A stretch of 64,000 nt of DNA from Acorus gramineus (Eukaryota > Streptophyta > Magnoliopsida > Acorales > Acoraceae): assembly GCA_030737835.1 (NCBI GenBank), contig CM060851.1:3500615-3564614 (forward strand). Reading direction: 5' to 3'. The notes under the pieces were generated by a model. It worked only from the letters and a program-made list of their open reading frames with translations. It made no database searches and was not told where the DNA came from. Made by a program: the position numbers and the translations under genes. Numbering within the stretch: position 1 is the stretch's first letter; every line of letters begins with the position of its first letter. Of the stretch, positions 23,012-35,501 are shown in pieces.

Positions 23012-24896
23012 TTCACCACTACAATAAAATCCAACTTACATTATGCAAGATTACATGCAAATTTAATTTCACATGAATAGAATGAGTCATCAAAACAAAT
23101 TGATCATCTGCCGTTAGTAATCATAATGACATTTATTGCAATTATTATTTTCATGCAATTTCTGAAAACAGTCTTAATGTTGGCATACAACACTGTGAAG
23201 CCATGACAGGCAACTCAACGGAGCATCTCCCTCAGTTTTCACTCTTCAATTCAGCCTACTTTAAGTGATGCAAGGATGGATAGAGAAAAGATGGGCAAAG
23301 GATGCAAAGGGTGACAAATAATCTTCTTCTTTTTTTGTTTAGAGAGATATACTCAGAAGTTTCATTGTATCAATAGAAGGCGGTACATATAAAAAGGGTG
23401 GATGAAGAATATTATCATCATGAGAATATTCACCCCTCATATTGCCATAGTTGCTTCAAGAGAGCCCCGACTCAATGCTTGCAGTCTAGACACTTCCTTA
23501 AAATGACCCTCAACGACATTTTTCATTTTGTCCAATTATTCATTTTCAAGCAAATGAAATATTCAAACATATATTCTGAACAAAAAAAAAAAAATTATTT
23601 TTGTTTCAAACCCCTCTACTAGGAAACTCAATCTCAATAATAGATTCTCATCCAATCAATTTATTGTCCACAAACACTGCCCATGAACTAGAAATGCTTT
23701 CACTGTCTTCTTATCACCTGCTCCATGAATTGGCGAATGACATATTCTACAGCTTCATAGTTATCCCAATATGACAGTTCACCTAAAGACAGGACAAGCT
23801 CTTCTATGTGATCGATTACCACATTTAGTATATACCGTCATAACAACCTTCTCTCAAGTACGTTGGTTCAACACATAGCTTATTGGCATCTCAAGCATAT
23901 ACAAACAGGTCCTCAAGATATCTTCAAGTTTAGGTGTCCATCAAAAAACATTCGTCATTACCCTTAATCTCAAGCACATTTCAAGAAAAAAAAACTTACA
24001 AAATTTTCCTATTTAAAAGTGTACATTCTAATCTATATTATAAATTGATCATTTGTTCAAAAACAATTAGTGATGAGGAGACCCGACAAGAGTTGGGAAA
24101 ACTCTAGGTGCATAGAACAGCCCATAATTCCTGTGAACCCGGTAAGCCCAGATTCGAACTCGATACCTATGGGAGCCACCCTTAGCCGAAGGGCCACCCT
24201 GTGTTGTTCATCATTTATCCGGATTATGAATAAACTCACAATTAGTAGATTCAAAAATTGGTTGATCATCACTCATCTCAAAATAATCTGGTTTGCATCA
24301 TGAATACAGAGTCAAAGGTTTATGGTTCGTTAAGACTTTGGCCTTCATTCCCGTGATGCTAACCATATCTATAACTACCTTGTCCAATTGATCTAGGACT
24401 ACATTGAAGATGAGGCTGTGGCACCGCTATGACTCAATGGTCTAGCATTCGAAACAGCTCATTTTTCCAGCCACATTCTGCCCTTGCTTTTACAGACTCC
24501 ATTGCATCTCTTCATCCATAAAATATTACAATTGCAAAGAGAAAGGTTTCATTGCATTAAATGAATCAGATTCACACGAAAATTGCATCTGTAGGGGCTG
24601 AATACATTCCTAGAAAAGTCTACTAAAAACTACTACTCTCACAAAACAACATATCTAAAATAGCTCCTATATATAATCAAAAGCAGGGAAACATCAGTGG
24701 AGGAAATTAACAACCAATTCCACAGTAAGATAATCAGCGACAGTCATTATCTGTCATGTGAAAAAATATATATATATATTCATAGAAGTCTCGTGGAATT
24801 TGAAAAGAGGGAGGTACCAAAGAAATTGAGATCCCGCCGCATTCCAAGGTCTCTCATGAAAATCTCCTCATCATAAGATGATGAAACGAAGAGCAT
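22032..24896 (-). CDS. Candidate small gene, unidentified (about 89 aa, 3 exons)
   Basis: I do not recognise this protein. On the minus strand, three open blocks with good splice signals share compatible phases: 24896-24818 (ATG, encoding MLFVSSSYDEEIFMRDLGMR..., donor G/GTACC), 22887-22817 (acceptor CTACAG, ISKLSPAEDGIIYSLRANYP..., donor GTG/GTAATG) and 22151-22032 (acceptor ATACAG, GLNDNTPYITTVVQASSVTS... ending NLQQLE and TGA). Joined they give 89 residues without a stop. The last two blocks are the best supported. The first, across a 1.9-kb intron, is inference. No membrane segment or known motif is seen. A further coding-like block at 23822-23718 (35 codons, ELSYWDNYEAVEYVIRQFME) has a donor but no clear acceptor and does not fit the phase, so it may be another gene relic. 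The start faces the LMBR1-like gene, as expected for a divergent pair. Confidence 0.45.
22981..23007. repeat. (TA)n microsatellite
   Basis: Uninterrupted TA dinucleotides, about 13 units, inside the proposed intron of the unidentified gene. Confidence 0.95.
24672..24761 (-). pseudogene. Displaced, broken copy of exon 5 of the ABC1/ADCK1-like kinase
   Basis: This 90-bp block matches 43421-43509, exon 5 of the kinase gene 19 kb away, at roughly four of five positions on the same strand. The similarity covers the exon almost exactly and stops near both edges. The donor is lost and the sequence past the other end becomes TA-rich. The encoded tryptophan in FLHW is TGA here, and a one-base indel breaks the frame. 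No other kinase exon was found nearby. Confidence 0.8.
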
Positions 24897-25429
24897 CGAT
24901 CGAAGCACTCACTCTCTGTGTATGGAACTACATATTCGGTGGACGAAGGTTTTCTCGCGCGCACAATCTTATGGTCCGGTTGGACAATCATCTTGAAAAA
25001 AATGTAATAGTAAAAAAAAAAAGAAAAAGTCCGACAACCAGGCCACCCACACCCATGACCTACCGCCAGTGAGAGACAGGTTGTCTCGATTTTGGGGGTT
25101 GTGATTGCTTATTTCTTCGCATGTTACAGGCTCACCATTTTATATATATATTTTTTACGTATTATTATATTATTATTTCAAAAAAAAAATATAAACAGTG
25201 GACAACGACTTAAACACCCTCGGCTAATAATCGAACTGCAACAAAATGGGAGGGTATTTTGGTCATTTACATCATCAACAGCAAGGCCCAAATCGCCCAA
25301 ATAGCACCTTCTCCCTATCGTCACGCCCTTCAGCGGCATCGATGACCTACTTTCCTTGAACGCGCAACACAGGCGAAGTCTGAGGTACCTTATCAGTGGG
25401 TAGGGTATGAAATAAATATTTATTAGTGG

Positions 25430-26112
25430 CATTCTCCTCGATCACCCTCAGGCAAGTGCGATCCCTTCTGGTGCACAAACTCTCTTTGTTGGATTTTGAT
25501 TTTTGATCTTTCTACATGGGTTTGATCCCCTTTTTTTTTTTCTCCTCTTTCGACATCCCCGTCGCAGCTTTTTGGGTGAGCATCAAATTTGGAATTTTTT
25601 TTCTTTTATATATTTTTGGCTAGGTCAGATTAATTTATTTCGCGATCTAGATTTATCTTTTGAATTTTGAGCGTGGCCGGGCGATTCGCTTTGAGTATAC
25701 AGACACATATATTGGGAATTCGATTTATGCATTGTTCAATCTGAATGTGTTATTTCCATAGAAATTCTCCATGAAGCCTCGCCTTGCTCCACTCATGATG
25801 TTATTGGTTCGATAACTATACATTTTAACTAAGATAGGATTCTGCAAGCCACATTGTTTACGCGCATATTCCAGTCAAGGGTCATTCCCCTGTTTATTGA
25901 ACGTTTATAATATACTTGTTGTGTGGTGCATTGAATTGTTAAACTGGTAGTGTCTTTGACAGGTAGCGGGGGATCGTCACATGGCAGATGAGCTTTTGAT
26001 CGGAAGAATACCTCATGAGATTTGACGCCTCAGGAATTCTTTGATTCCTTTGTGAAGTTGAGAGCTAGGGCTAGTTACATATAAGTAGGGAAGTAAGGTG
26101 GGGTTTGAGAGG
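25430..26112 (+). promoter_or_regulatory. LMBR1-like gene leader with 5'UTR intron
   Basis: A pyrimidine-rich stretch (25500-25570) precedes a donor TTGG/GTGAGC at 25576. An acceptor TTTGACAG ends at 25962, leaving about 150 nt of leader before the ATG at 26113. Long leader introns are common in plant housekeeping genes. The exact transcription start is unknown. The GTG frame that opens at 26098 is not used because a proper ATG follows in frame. Confidence 0.5.
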
Positions 26113-29100
26113 ATGGGGGATTTCAATCTGGCACTGGTTATTGTGGCGATTGTGGTGTGTGTTTTAGTCCTCCTATTTAATGTGTACCTACTAGTGAACT
26201 ACCAACACCCGGATGACGTGAACCAAGCATACCTCCCCAAGGCAGTGGTGGTCCTCGGCCTCTCCGTCGCTGCCATCTCCATCCTTATGCTCCCTGCTGA
26301 TGTGGCCAACAGGCAAGCTTGTCGTAATGCCCTCTACAACGGTGCTTGCAACCTCACCCTGCCGATGAAGGACCTATGGCTTGCCGTATACATCGCTGAT
26401 GCTGTCCTCGTTTTCCTCGTCATACCCTTTGCCATGTTTTATTATGAGGGTGACCAGGACAGGTCTAGCCTTCTCACGCACTCATTTCTCTATCCTTCAC
26501 TTCGTCTCCCAATTAACATGATAGCTCCTCTCACAAATATGAATATGTATTTTTTTTTCCTTTTCTGTGATTGGTTACCTGCAGGACCGTGGGGAAGAGA
26601 ATGAAAAGCGCGTTATTGTGGGTTATTATGACTGCCATCATCTGCGGCCTTGTCCTTGGCATTTTATACGGTGGGTAAATTTTCCTTCACCTTCGACATT
26701 ATCAAGGTTCTGCTTGTGAAATTTCAAACTGTTGTCCCTTTCTAGTAGCGATCATTGGTGCCACCATCACCATGGAATGAATGAGGATAACTGATGTTTA
26801 ATTAGGTCTTGGAAGTATATTTGTTGACCCATGAAATTGTTTGGATGCTTTTAAGTGATGGGTGGTAGATACCTCTTCTTCTACTCCCTGGCCGCCCTGG
26901 CGGTTGGTGAGGGGTCTTTGTTTTCATTTTGTTCGTGTGCTTTGTAATCGGCATTAGTCTCATCAAAATTTTGGTGTAGGGTGCTTAACTTATTTTTTTT
27001 AAAAAAATTGATCTTGTTTTTGTATGCAAATCCTCCTTTTAATTATCTTTCTGCGATTCCTTGGATCTCGGATCAGTGTTTTTTTCTCTCTACTTCTAGT
27101 ATTTCTAGATTCAGTGTGTGTGTGCCTTCATCTCACTGGATGTGTCTCTTGGGTGATCCAGGATTGGTTGGGAAGGTGGATTTCACAGTGAGGCACCTTT
27201 CTTCACCTGTTACAAATTTTCCTAGCACCTGGACAGGTTTTTCAAATTCTCAACCTTGCAATGCTGCGTCTGGTGCTACTGTACGCGAGGTCTGTTATGT
27301 CATTATGCATCAAGATTTAAGTTAGGCAACTTTTCTAGCAACATGATGTGATTGTTGCACATTCCACTGAGATAATTGTGTTTTTGTTACTCTTCCAGTG
27401 TGCCGCATACTTAGCCCCTGCTTCATCGGAAAAAACTTGGACTATACGCACAACCTTCCCAGAATATGTGGTTGCCCTTGCTACCATTGTTGGATCAGTG
27501 CTCTTCGCTGTATGTTCTTTCCTCATTGCACCTTAAGCTTCTCATGCAGAAACAAATGTCACATATTCAATTTGGGCAATATATATTGTGTCACATTTCC
27601 TTCCTGCATAAATTATGAAATTAAACTGTGTGTATATGTGCACTGCTGTTCTTTCACATGTTTTGTGGTTTCTTGAGTTTACAAATGGTATAATACATTT
27701 TTTTTTTCTTATTTCCAGACTATGTAGCAGCATTTTTTTATTCACATATGGGAATTGTTCATTATTTTTTGGTCCTCTATGTTTATGCTAGTTCTTTGGT
27801 GGTATCGGAATTGCTTGCCTTCCTCTGGGACTTATTTTTTCATTCATCCGCCGTCCAAAGGCAGTTATAACTCGGTCACAGTATATCAAGGTAGGGGCTC
27901 AATATCCAACTTGTTTCTTGTCCCTCATTTTTGGGATTTACTGTTGTTTATGAGGCTTTTGTTTTGGAAATTGGCACTTACTTTTTTAGGAGGCTACTGA
28001 GTTGGGGAAAAAAGCAAGAGAATTGAAGAAAACTGCTGATGCACTTCATCAAGAAGAGAGAAGTGGTAACAAGGGAAGAAAATGGCGTAAAAATGTCAAG
28101 GCGGTCGAAAAGGTACTTGTGCATGTTCGTTAATATGCACCATTAGCTAACTACTTTTTATATGATGGTTAAGATCTTGGCACATCAAGAAAACTAGTTC
28201 AACAAAATCGTAAAAGCCCTATTTGTAGTTGACAGTTTTAGGGAATTCTTTTATGACATTGTTAAAGTCATAGTAAAAGGGTTGTTAATGGCCCTGATTT
28301 TCCTGTACGCACTGTGGAGAGGCACCTTTAATATTTCAAAAGCATTAAATGTTGTGATATTCATATTTTATGATAGGGTACAGAGGCAGGCCCCTGAGAT
28401 TGAGATGTGAATTAAAAGTTCATATGTAGGTTTTAACTATTAATGACAATGTATTTAGCTGATACTCTAATAGATAGGCCTACACCTTCATTGAGATTGA
28501 TGTATGGTTGTTCTCTGTGGTGTTTCTGAATTTTATACTGTGACAACTTAACTTGCAGGAGTTGCTTCTCCTGGAAGAAGATATGAAAGCTTTGGAAGAA
28601 ATGTACCCACAAGGAGAAAAGGTGATGATTCTGTGACATGCATCACACCATCCATTGATGTCACTATCTTATCTGTTTTTCTTTCCATTTTATGGTTGTA
28701 ATTTGTAGGTCTGAATGCTGTAAGTTTTTTTTATTATGTTGTTCTACAGGCAGAAACTGCTTGGGCGTTGACCGTCCTTGGCTACCTGGCAAAACTTGTT
28801 CTAGGAGTTGTAGGGTAAGTAGTAAAGTTTTGATACCAGAATGCGTTTAGTTTCAATTGACCTGTTGCATTTTATAATTGTTGAATCTACCATAATGTTT
28901 GTCTAAATGACGAAGAACAATCTTGCCATTGGCAGGCCTTATCCCTTCTATATGTAGTCGGCTTTTATAAAATAAATTATGCTCCATCATGCTGAGATTT
29001 TTTTCCTTATTTATATATTTTAATAAACCCCAGTAGATTGTTGTTGAATTTCTATGTAAATTTTTATTCTTTCACATGCTCTAAATTGATATCTAACATA

Positions 29101-31351
29101 ATAATGTGCATGAAAATGTTTATTTGAGTCCTGCTTCTAACTATTGTTTGTATGTTATCTAAACTGTTACGTTCAGGTTGATTGTTTCAGTGGCTTGGGT
29201 TGCACATATAGTTATATATCTGTTGATTGATCCTCCTCTTTCACCCTTCCTTAATGAAGTATTCATCAAACTGGATGACGTTTGGGGTATGTGTGTGATA
29301 TCATTGTTGCAAGATTTTTCCCCTTTCTTCGGTATCCTTGCCGTTTCATTTTTTTGTATTGCTGTTTTCAACTGACTTACGTATTGCATGGCTTAAAACA
29401 GGTTTATTAGGCACTGCTGCATTTGCATTCTTCTGCTTCTATCTTCTGCTTGCAGTAATTGCGGGGGCTATGATGGTTGGCATGAGACTAGTATTTGTCA
29501 CTATTCATCCAATGAAGTAATGAACTTTATGATCCTCTTTATATATGTGAGTTGTTATGAACATATAACAATTCAACAACTTGGTTTCAGGTGGGGAGGA
29601 ACTCTCATGAACTCGTTTCTTTTCAATGTTGGGTTAATTCTGCTCTGCTCTATCAGGTAATATTACTGAATTAAGAAAAGCTGCTCTCTAAAACAATTCT
29701 CAAGGAGACTGGACTAATGAATCTCACCTATCTAAATGTCCAAACTAAAGCAATGTAATAGACTGTTGCAGAAGTTATGAAAATGAGATATAGAACATCT
29801 TGACTTTTTTTTTTCTTTTTTCCTTTTTAATGAAATAGTTAGGGCACTGTATCAATATTAATGAACAACATCACTCAATTGTTTGTATACCCTATCCCTT
29901 CTTTACCACGTATTATCAACTTTTCAGAATAAATTCGGCATTCAAGATTCATAACTCACTCTATTTGTTAGATGTCAAGTTTCTTTAGATATTTTTTTTC
30001 TATTTAAAAAAGACCATTATCTCTCTAATACCTATATTAATTCTCTCCTCCTTTTGTCCCTTCCTTTATTATAAAACGTGGAAGCTGTATCCAGTAATCT
30101 GTTGTAAAATTCCTGAATAATTAAATAGCACCCACATCTGAACAACTCATTTCCACTCCACTCATCACTAAAGCTATCGTAAGGACCAATCTTCTCCAGA
30201 TCATGCATTGCGAATACACACTCTCCCATAAATATTCCATTTAATTTGAAGAGTTTCCGATGCTAGACAAAAGCACTCTTATCATTAAGCCACCCATCCA
30301 TATCCAAATGATCTCAACCCCATGACCTGGGTTGAAGCATATCCCTCCACTGCCACTTCCCCTGCCATGCCAAAATACATCTCCAGACTACCAATACCCA
30401 GTTTCTGAGAACAAGCTCCAATCTGTTACACCCAGTACACCTGTGTCAGGATTCACTATCTTCTTTTTCATCTCACCATCTACCCCCCTCCCCCACAGAC
30501 TGACCAGCATGAATCTTGCTTGATGTTTCCTCCAAAATCCCCTTTTGAGATCACAATCTCAACTACGACCTGGACTCACCATCGAAATTGAAACCTCCAC
30601 CCTTAACTTCCGAAACCCAAATCACTGTCACCATCCACTGCATTGCCTAAAACCTTGAATTCTACACTGAGTTCTTCACACTATTTGGACCATAAAACAA
30701 GTTTCAATCTGAAACTATTCCACATCACTACAATTCTATAACATCCTCAGTCATCCTCAGTAAATAAATGCCAAGACTTAGATGATGTCAGAAGTATGGT
30801 GCCATGCTTACATTCACTTAAATGCACTACATAATTGCAGATATATTACTTTTTTTTAAAATCTTGATTCATTTATTTGTCTGGATTGTTCTGTCTCTTC
30901 CTGCAGTGTCATTCAATTCTGTGCCACAGCATTTGGGTACTATGCACAAGCCACAGCCGCGCAGGAAATATTTGGCCACACACTGGAGTCTCTGCGTGGA
31001 ATCAAGTATCTTTATAGGTTAGTATATGCAGCGGTTAGTAGGGTAATAATAAACTGAGTCAAGTCTTGACACAGCTGTGTAAATGACCTCTGCATGTCAA
31101 TATTTGCCATCAAGACATCTATATGATGAGGTATTATCTTTCATTTGCAGGTATAACTTGTTTCAGTATGCATTCGTGATCTTAGCTGGAGTGACATTTG
31201 TGTACTACGCAGCATTTGTAAGTTGTGCTGAGTGCAATGTCTTTCTTTGTTGGACCTTAAAGGCAATGCACTGGTTGATGTTTTTTTGTTGATTTATTTC
31301 CAGGGATGGAGAAAGAGAAAGCCGAGAGGCAGACTCGTTCTTTCAAACTAA
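26113..31351 (+). CDS. LMBR1-like (LIMR-type) integral membrane protein
   Basis: A multi-pass membrane protein of the LMBR1 family, orthologous in appearance to Arabidopsis At5g01460 (509 aa). The family's biochemical role in plants is not settled. Animal members include lipocalin-receptor-like and lysosomal proteins. Exons: 26113-26462, 26585-26670, 27162-27289, 27399-27509, 27792-27890, 27990-28112, 28559-28621, 28750-28814, 29177-29286, 29402-29516, 29591-29656, 30907-31017, 31151-31217, 31304-31351. Every junction is GT-AG and in phase, giving 513 residues. The N-terminus MGDFNLALVIVAIVV starts a first membrane span. About nine hydrophobic segments follow. A basic, helical cytosolic loop (KKARELKK...GRKWRKNVKAVEK) lies mid-protein, and PPLSPFLNEVF precedes the later spans. 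The tail is short and basic (GWRKRKPRGRLVLSN). The 1.25-kb intron before exon 12 is the only large one and shows no insertion that I recognise. Confidence 0.96.
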
Positions 31352-32892
31352 AGTGCTGGATGCAGGTGGTGCTTTTCACCAAGTCTCATGCTAATCCTTG
31401 CATTTTGGAGTGTTGATTTGAAATTTGGTGTATGAATAGTTTCATTTTTGTGGATTAATATTTATGATCAAGAGAAGGTGGCCGTTTGTACTGAAACACA
31501 AAATGTTACCCCATCAATGTCGCAAGAGCAGGAAGATCCAAATTTGTACTTGCCACTCATGGCTGTCTGTGCAGTTGAAACTATGGTTATGTTGGGTTTC
31601 TTTTCTTTTATTTAATTCTGTCTGGCTACCTTCATTGTAATCTGAAAACAGAATTCTTATAGACTTATGGAGCCAGTCTCCTGCACATATATGTACAATT
31701 CTGTTTTTAAAATATACTTTATGATTATTGATTAGCCATGTTACATTTGTGAAATTGAGTTAAAGCCATGCCTTTATAGTAAATGTGTAGGTGGATGAGA
31801 GGAGCAAGCACCCGCACCCGATGTGATTGATTGCTGTCATTGTGGGGTTGAAGAGGTTCAAATTTGATTTCCAAGTGTCCCTGGAAAACCTGAATGTTTC
31901 CATTGCCTGTGTGCATCTGCTTGAAGGGATGCGTTCTCACAAATAAAGCTATGAGAAAAGTGGAACCCAGGATATGCTTGTTTGGAAAAAAAGCTGGTCA
32001 ATAGATGGTTTTTTTTTTTTTCCGTTTTTATTAACATGTAGTTTAAACGTATATTCAACCCACAAAACAAATTAAAAGACTGATCCTTCACAGCTTATGC
32101 AAATCAAAATGATGAGTGTGCAGGAGTCGAGGTTGGCAAAATAATTTTTATATCACCAATCCATCTTCTAACATGTCTGCGCACACAGGCTTTTGAGCAT
32201 GGAAACAAGTTGCATTGCTACCTCTTGGGGAATGCACAAGTAAAGATAATTTTACCCATGATTTAGGGAGACCGAAAGATGACTGGATGTTCAGTCTCCC
32301 AACCATTCTTTTTATATTTATCCATTGTTTTCTGATGCATGAGCTGAAAGTATACTATTAAAAAACAAAGTAGTCTACTGATGTAAGGATTCCAAATAAT
32401 TATGGATGACAAAATAATGAACATTAAACTGAGTGTGTGTAATGTATAATTATGTGGAAAAAAGATTGCACTTCAATCTACTAAACTACTACTGAACAAG
32501 TGAACAAAACCACTCTAGTGGGAATGACTAGAACTTGAAACTATTTATTCCTACTTAGCTGCTCTCCATTTGCACCCCCATAGCATTACCCACCACAATT
32601 GAACAAAACATGCATGGAATTTGCTTTGTCTTGATCCTGCATAGTAAATAATTTATTCAATAAAATTCAAAGACGATGAATAATCGATTCCACCTTCTTT
32701 GGAAAATTTAAACCTTCCAAATGACGGGCAATAACTATGATCATTTAGATGCTAAAGATCCACTGCTATTTTTTATTCAACTGATCTTCATCTTCTATGG
32801 CAGGCCACATTATGAAGCACAAATAACAGAAATTCTTCTACATTCCATATGGGTTATCAATAAAAATGGCAAAAGATAAATCTTATTCGCAG
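31352..32892. other. LMBR1-like 3' UTR and intergenic region
   Basis: No gene seen. It includes the 3' UTR of the LMBR1-like gene and unremarkable AT-rich DNA. Confidence 0.4.
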
Positions 32893-33082
32893 GAGGGAGC
32901 ATACAAATGCACAGGAAGCAATTACACAATGCATTGACTGCCTTGGGATCAGTGCCGTTAACCAATTCCGGCCAAATCTTGTCTCGTTATTTGAAAATGA
33001 GAATTCCTTAGACTTCAGGAAGCCTGACAATGCTGTGCACTTTCGGGACTTATCTTCTGCTACTATAAAAATATGCTTCCAG
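32893..33082 (+). CDS. Candidate isolated exon, unidentified
   Basis: Flanked by an acceptor (TTCGCAG) and a donor (CAG/GTTAAG), this 190-nt block stays open for 63 codons (REHTNAQEAITQCIDCLGIS ... HFRDLSSATIKICFQ) in an AT-rich background where stops are frequent. The peptide looks protein-like (alternating hydrophobic and polar residues, two cysteines), but I do not recognise it and found no partner exons on this strand. It could be a gene relic. Confidence 0.35.
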
Positions 33083-33104
33083 GTTAAGGAACCTAACTAA
33101 ACAA

Positions 33105-33486
33105 TCAGTGAAGATCAATTATCCTGCTCTTTTCTTGATTGTTGACATGCCGCATTTCGTCATAAGCAGAGCTGAGTAAAATTTTCTGCTGGCGAGCAAT
33201 TTCATGTTCATCCCTTTGCTCAATTGTCTTGTGGCCACACATCATCTCAGTGGCTCCTTGGAGACATACACGAAAACTGTTATACTCCTCTGATTTCCAA
33301 GGCTCCGCTGCAATCTCTCTTCCCTCACATATGCCACTGTGTTGAATGGTCTTCCTTGATAACTCGCCCTTTACTATCTAAAAGGTATCAATAGCAGTTA
33401 AAATCATAAACAAGAAAACAGAAATTGATAGCATTGTTAAGCATAAAACAAGAAACTATTCTACCTCAATTAAAGAACAGATCGTC
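33105..33486 (-). CDS. Candidate 3' exons of an unidentified gene
   Basis: Minus strand: a 22-nt exon 33486-33465 (acceptor TTTCTAG, donor GAG/GTAGAA) joins in phase to 33377-33105 (acceptor TTTTAG), giving TICSLIEIVKGELSRKTIQH... and about 98 codons to a TGA. The sequence is charged and probably helical (EQRDEHEIARQQK), like the tail of a coiled-coil protein, with four cysteines. The family is not recognised. Upstream exons should lie at 33.5-35.4 kb. A weak candidate is near 34.8 kb (QAPNPLQLQYACNTCYFQ), with uncertain boundaries. It lies tail to tail with the candidate exon at 32893-33082. Confidence 0.45.
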
Positions 33487-35501
33487 CTAGAAACACGGAC
33501 ATTAAAGGTTAGCTTAGCTCAGAACAACATGTGGCATCAGAAAATGAGGAAGCCAATAACCTCAGGTTTCTTAAGATATACATAAGTTTTTTTTTTATTT
33601 TAAAGAACTGGGAGATGAAAAACTTTCCAAATAAAAGAGCATTATGACTTGACTGTTTGGTGATTATGAACACATCAATTACAAACACAAGTTTGTCCAT
33701 ACAACTATTGAAAAGAATTCCCCTGGAAGCTAGAAAAATGTATTCACATTTTTAACTTCACTAATGTCTTCGACCATCTGACATAAATATGCACATACTG
33801 TGGATTCATGGTACGAGGGAATGAAATGCAGACATAACCCAAGGTGAGTGTAATCGTTGCCTGGAAGGACATTGATTGTGTGTCAATCAGTTTTCCTTTT
33901 GTTTTACCTTAGCCTCATTGAAGTGAAGAATAAAGTGACATTTTTTTAAAAATGAAGAGAGTGGGATGGATGTCCACCTATTTTATTAAAATTGATAGAC
34001 AATAGGCATCCAAAAGAAAAGGAGAAGCAAGGTGTCTCCACAAAACAAAGTTCAAAAAGAAAAAGAAAAAGAGACTCCCCAACAAAACTTCCCCTATTCA
34101 AATGAAAAATCTGATGAATAGAGTAGAACTGATCATAATCCAGGTGAGATGCGGAACTTCAAGGTAGGTCTGACATACAAAGAATTTACTTGCTCAATGT
34201 GTATTGAGTTAAATACTCAACACAGAGACCCAAACATCTCCATTTTGGACTGTTCTAGGTTTCAATTTGAGAATCTATAAGTACACAAATAAGAAAAGGC
34301 ATTTACAAAAGTGGAGGAACTGCAAACTTCTATTTTCTGATGGAACTTTCTAAAAGAGGAGTACGAGTATAGCAGGATTAGTGTGTGAATGTGAGTCTAG
34401 GTTTGAGCAGAACAGTTAAAAGGAATAGAATAAAAGGCAGCATAGCTAATCTAAATGCAATCAAAGGATCAAGTGTCACAAGACTGCTTACTTTTCTTTC
34501 TAATTTCTTAAGGAAAAGTGTCTTAGTTTGAGATTTCTAGGAGTTGTGTTTGTATGTTAACAGTTTTTCGATGTGTAAATTAGCAGTTCGGCTATTATAT
34601 AATGGTTTATTAACTGATTTCCATGACCGAAACTAATTGATCAAAAAGGGTGCAAGGTGCACCACTCGGGGTAATCACTTTAATGTCATTGAAATTTGAA
34701 CAGTTGGCCCATGGAAATCCTATCTGCAGGGACATGAGCATATAATTCTCGAGCATTTTATCAATCTACTGTGAATAAACACTTTCATGAGGTAATTGAC
34801 CACTTGGAAGTAGCAAGTGTTGCAAGCATATTGCAATTGCAATGGATTCGGTGCCTGAGTTGTATACCCAAATGAAAAGAAAAGTCTCAAAAATTTGAAC
34901 AGGCACCATAGCACACTTCACATCTCAAAACGAATTCCCCTGGATGATGGTTGCTACTTAGGCACTTAGCTGAAACAAGTGAGAGGTAGTGTACAGATTA
35001 ATAACTGATGTGAACAGTATAAAAAACCATCCCCAACATGGATTTGTCCCCTCAATGAGGGGAAGTAGAGTTTGTAGTAGGTCAGTATGGGATGAAATAT
35101 TTCCTGAGTTGCTAGACAAGTGGGAGCTTAATTTCATTATTACTCATCATCGGCAGTGAAGTATCTTTTTTTTTTTTTTTTGGTGGGGGGGGGGGGGGGG
35201 GTGTAGAGAATAATAAACATATATGTTTCTGCTGAAAATCCAATATTTCTATCTAAATTTGTCTTCTTTTACTGCACAAAACCAAAATTGTCTTCTCATT
35301 TGGCTTTCCAAAAACATCAAGGTAGGCAAAGACCTGCTCCTTTCATTTTAAATTTCTACTGGGACAGAGACGGTCTAACAATCTACAAGATGAGACCTGA
35401 TTAGCATATCTCATTTCCTGGTTCCCTGGTGAATGGTATAATCAACAATTTGATGGGGGAAACACACAGAAATCACATCAAACACATGAGAAACAGTACA
35501 G
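33487..35501. other. Region 3' of the inositol kinase; possible further exons
   Basis: AT-rich. It contains a retroposon-tail-like purine stretch at 33950-34090 and adjacent T16 and G17 runs at 35166-35201. It may contain 5' exons of the unidentified minus-strand gene, but none that I can place firmly. Confidence 0.4.
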
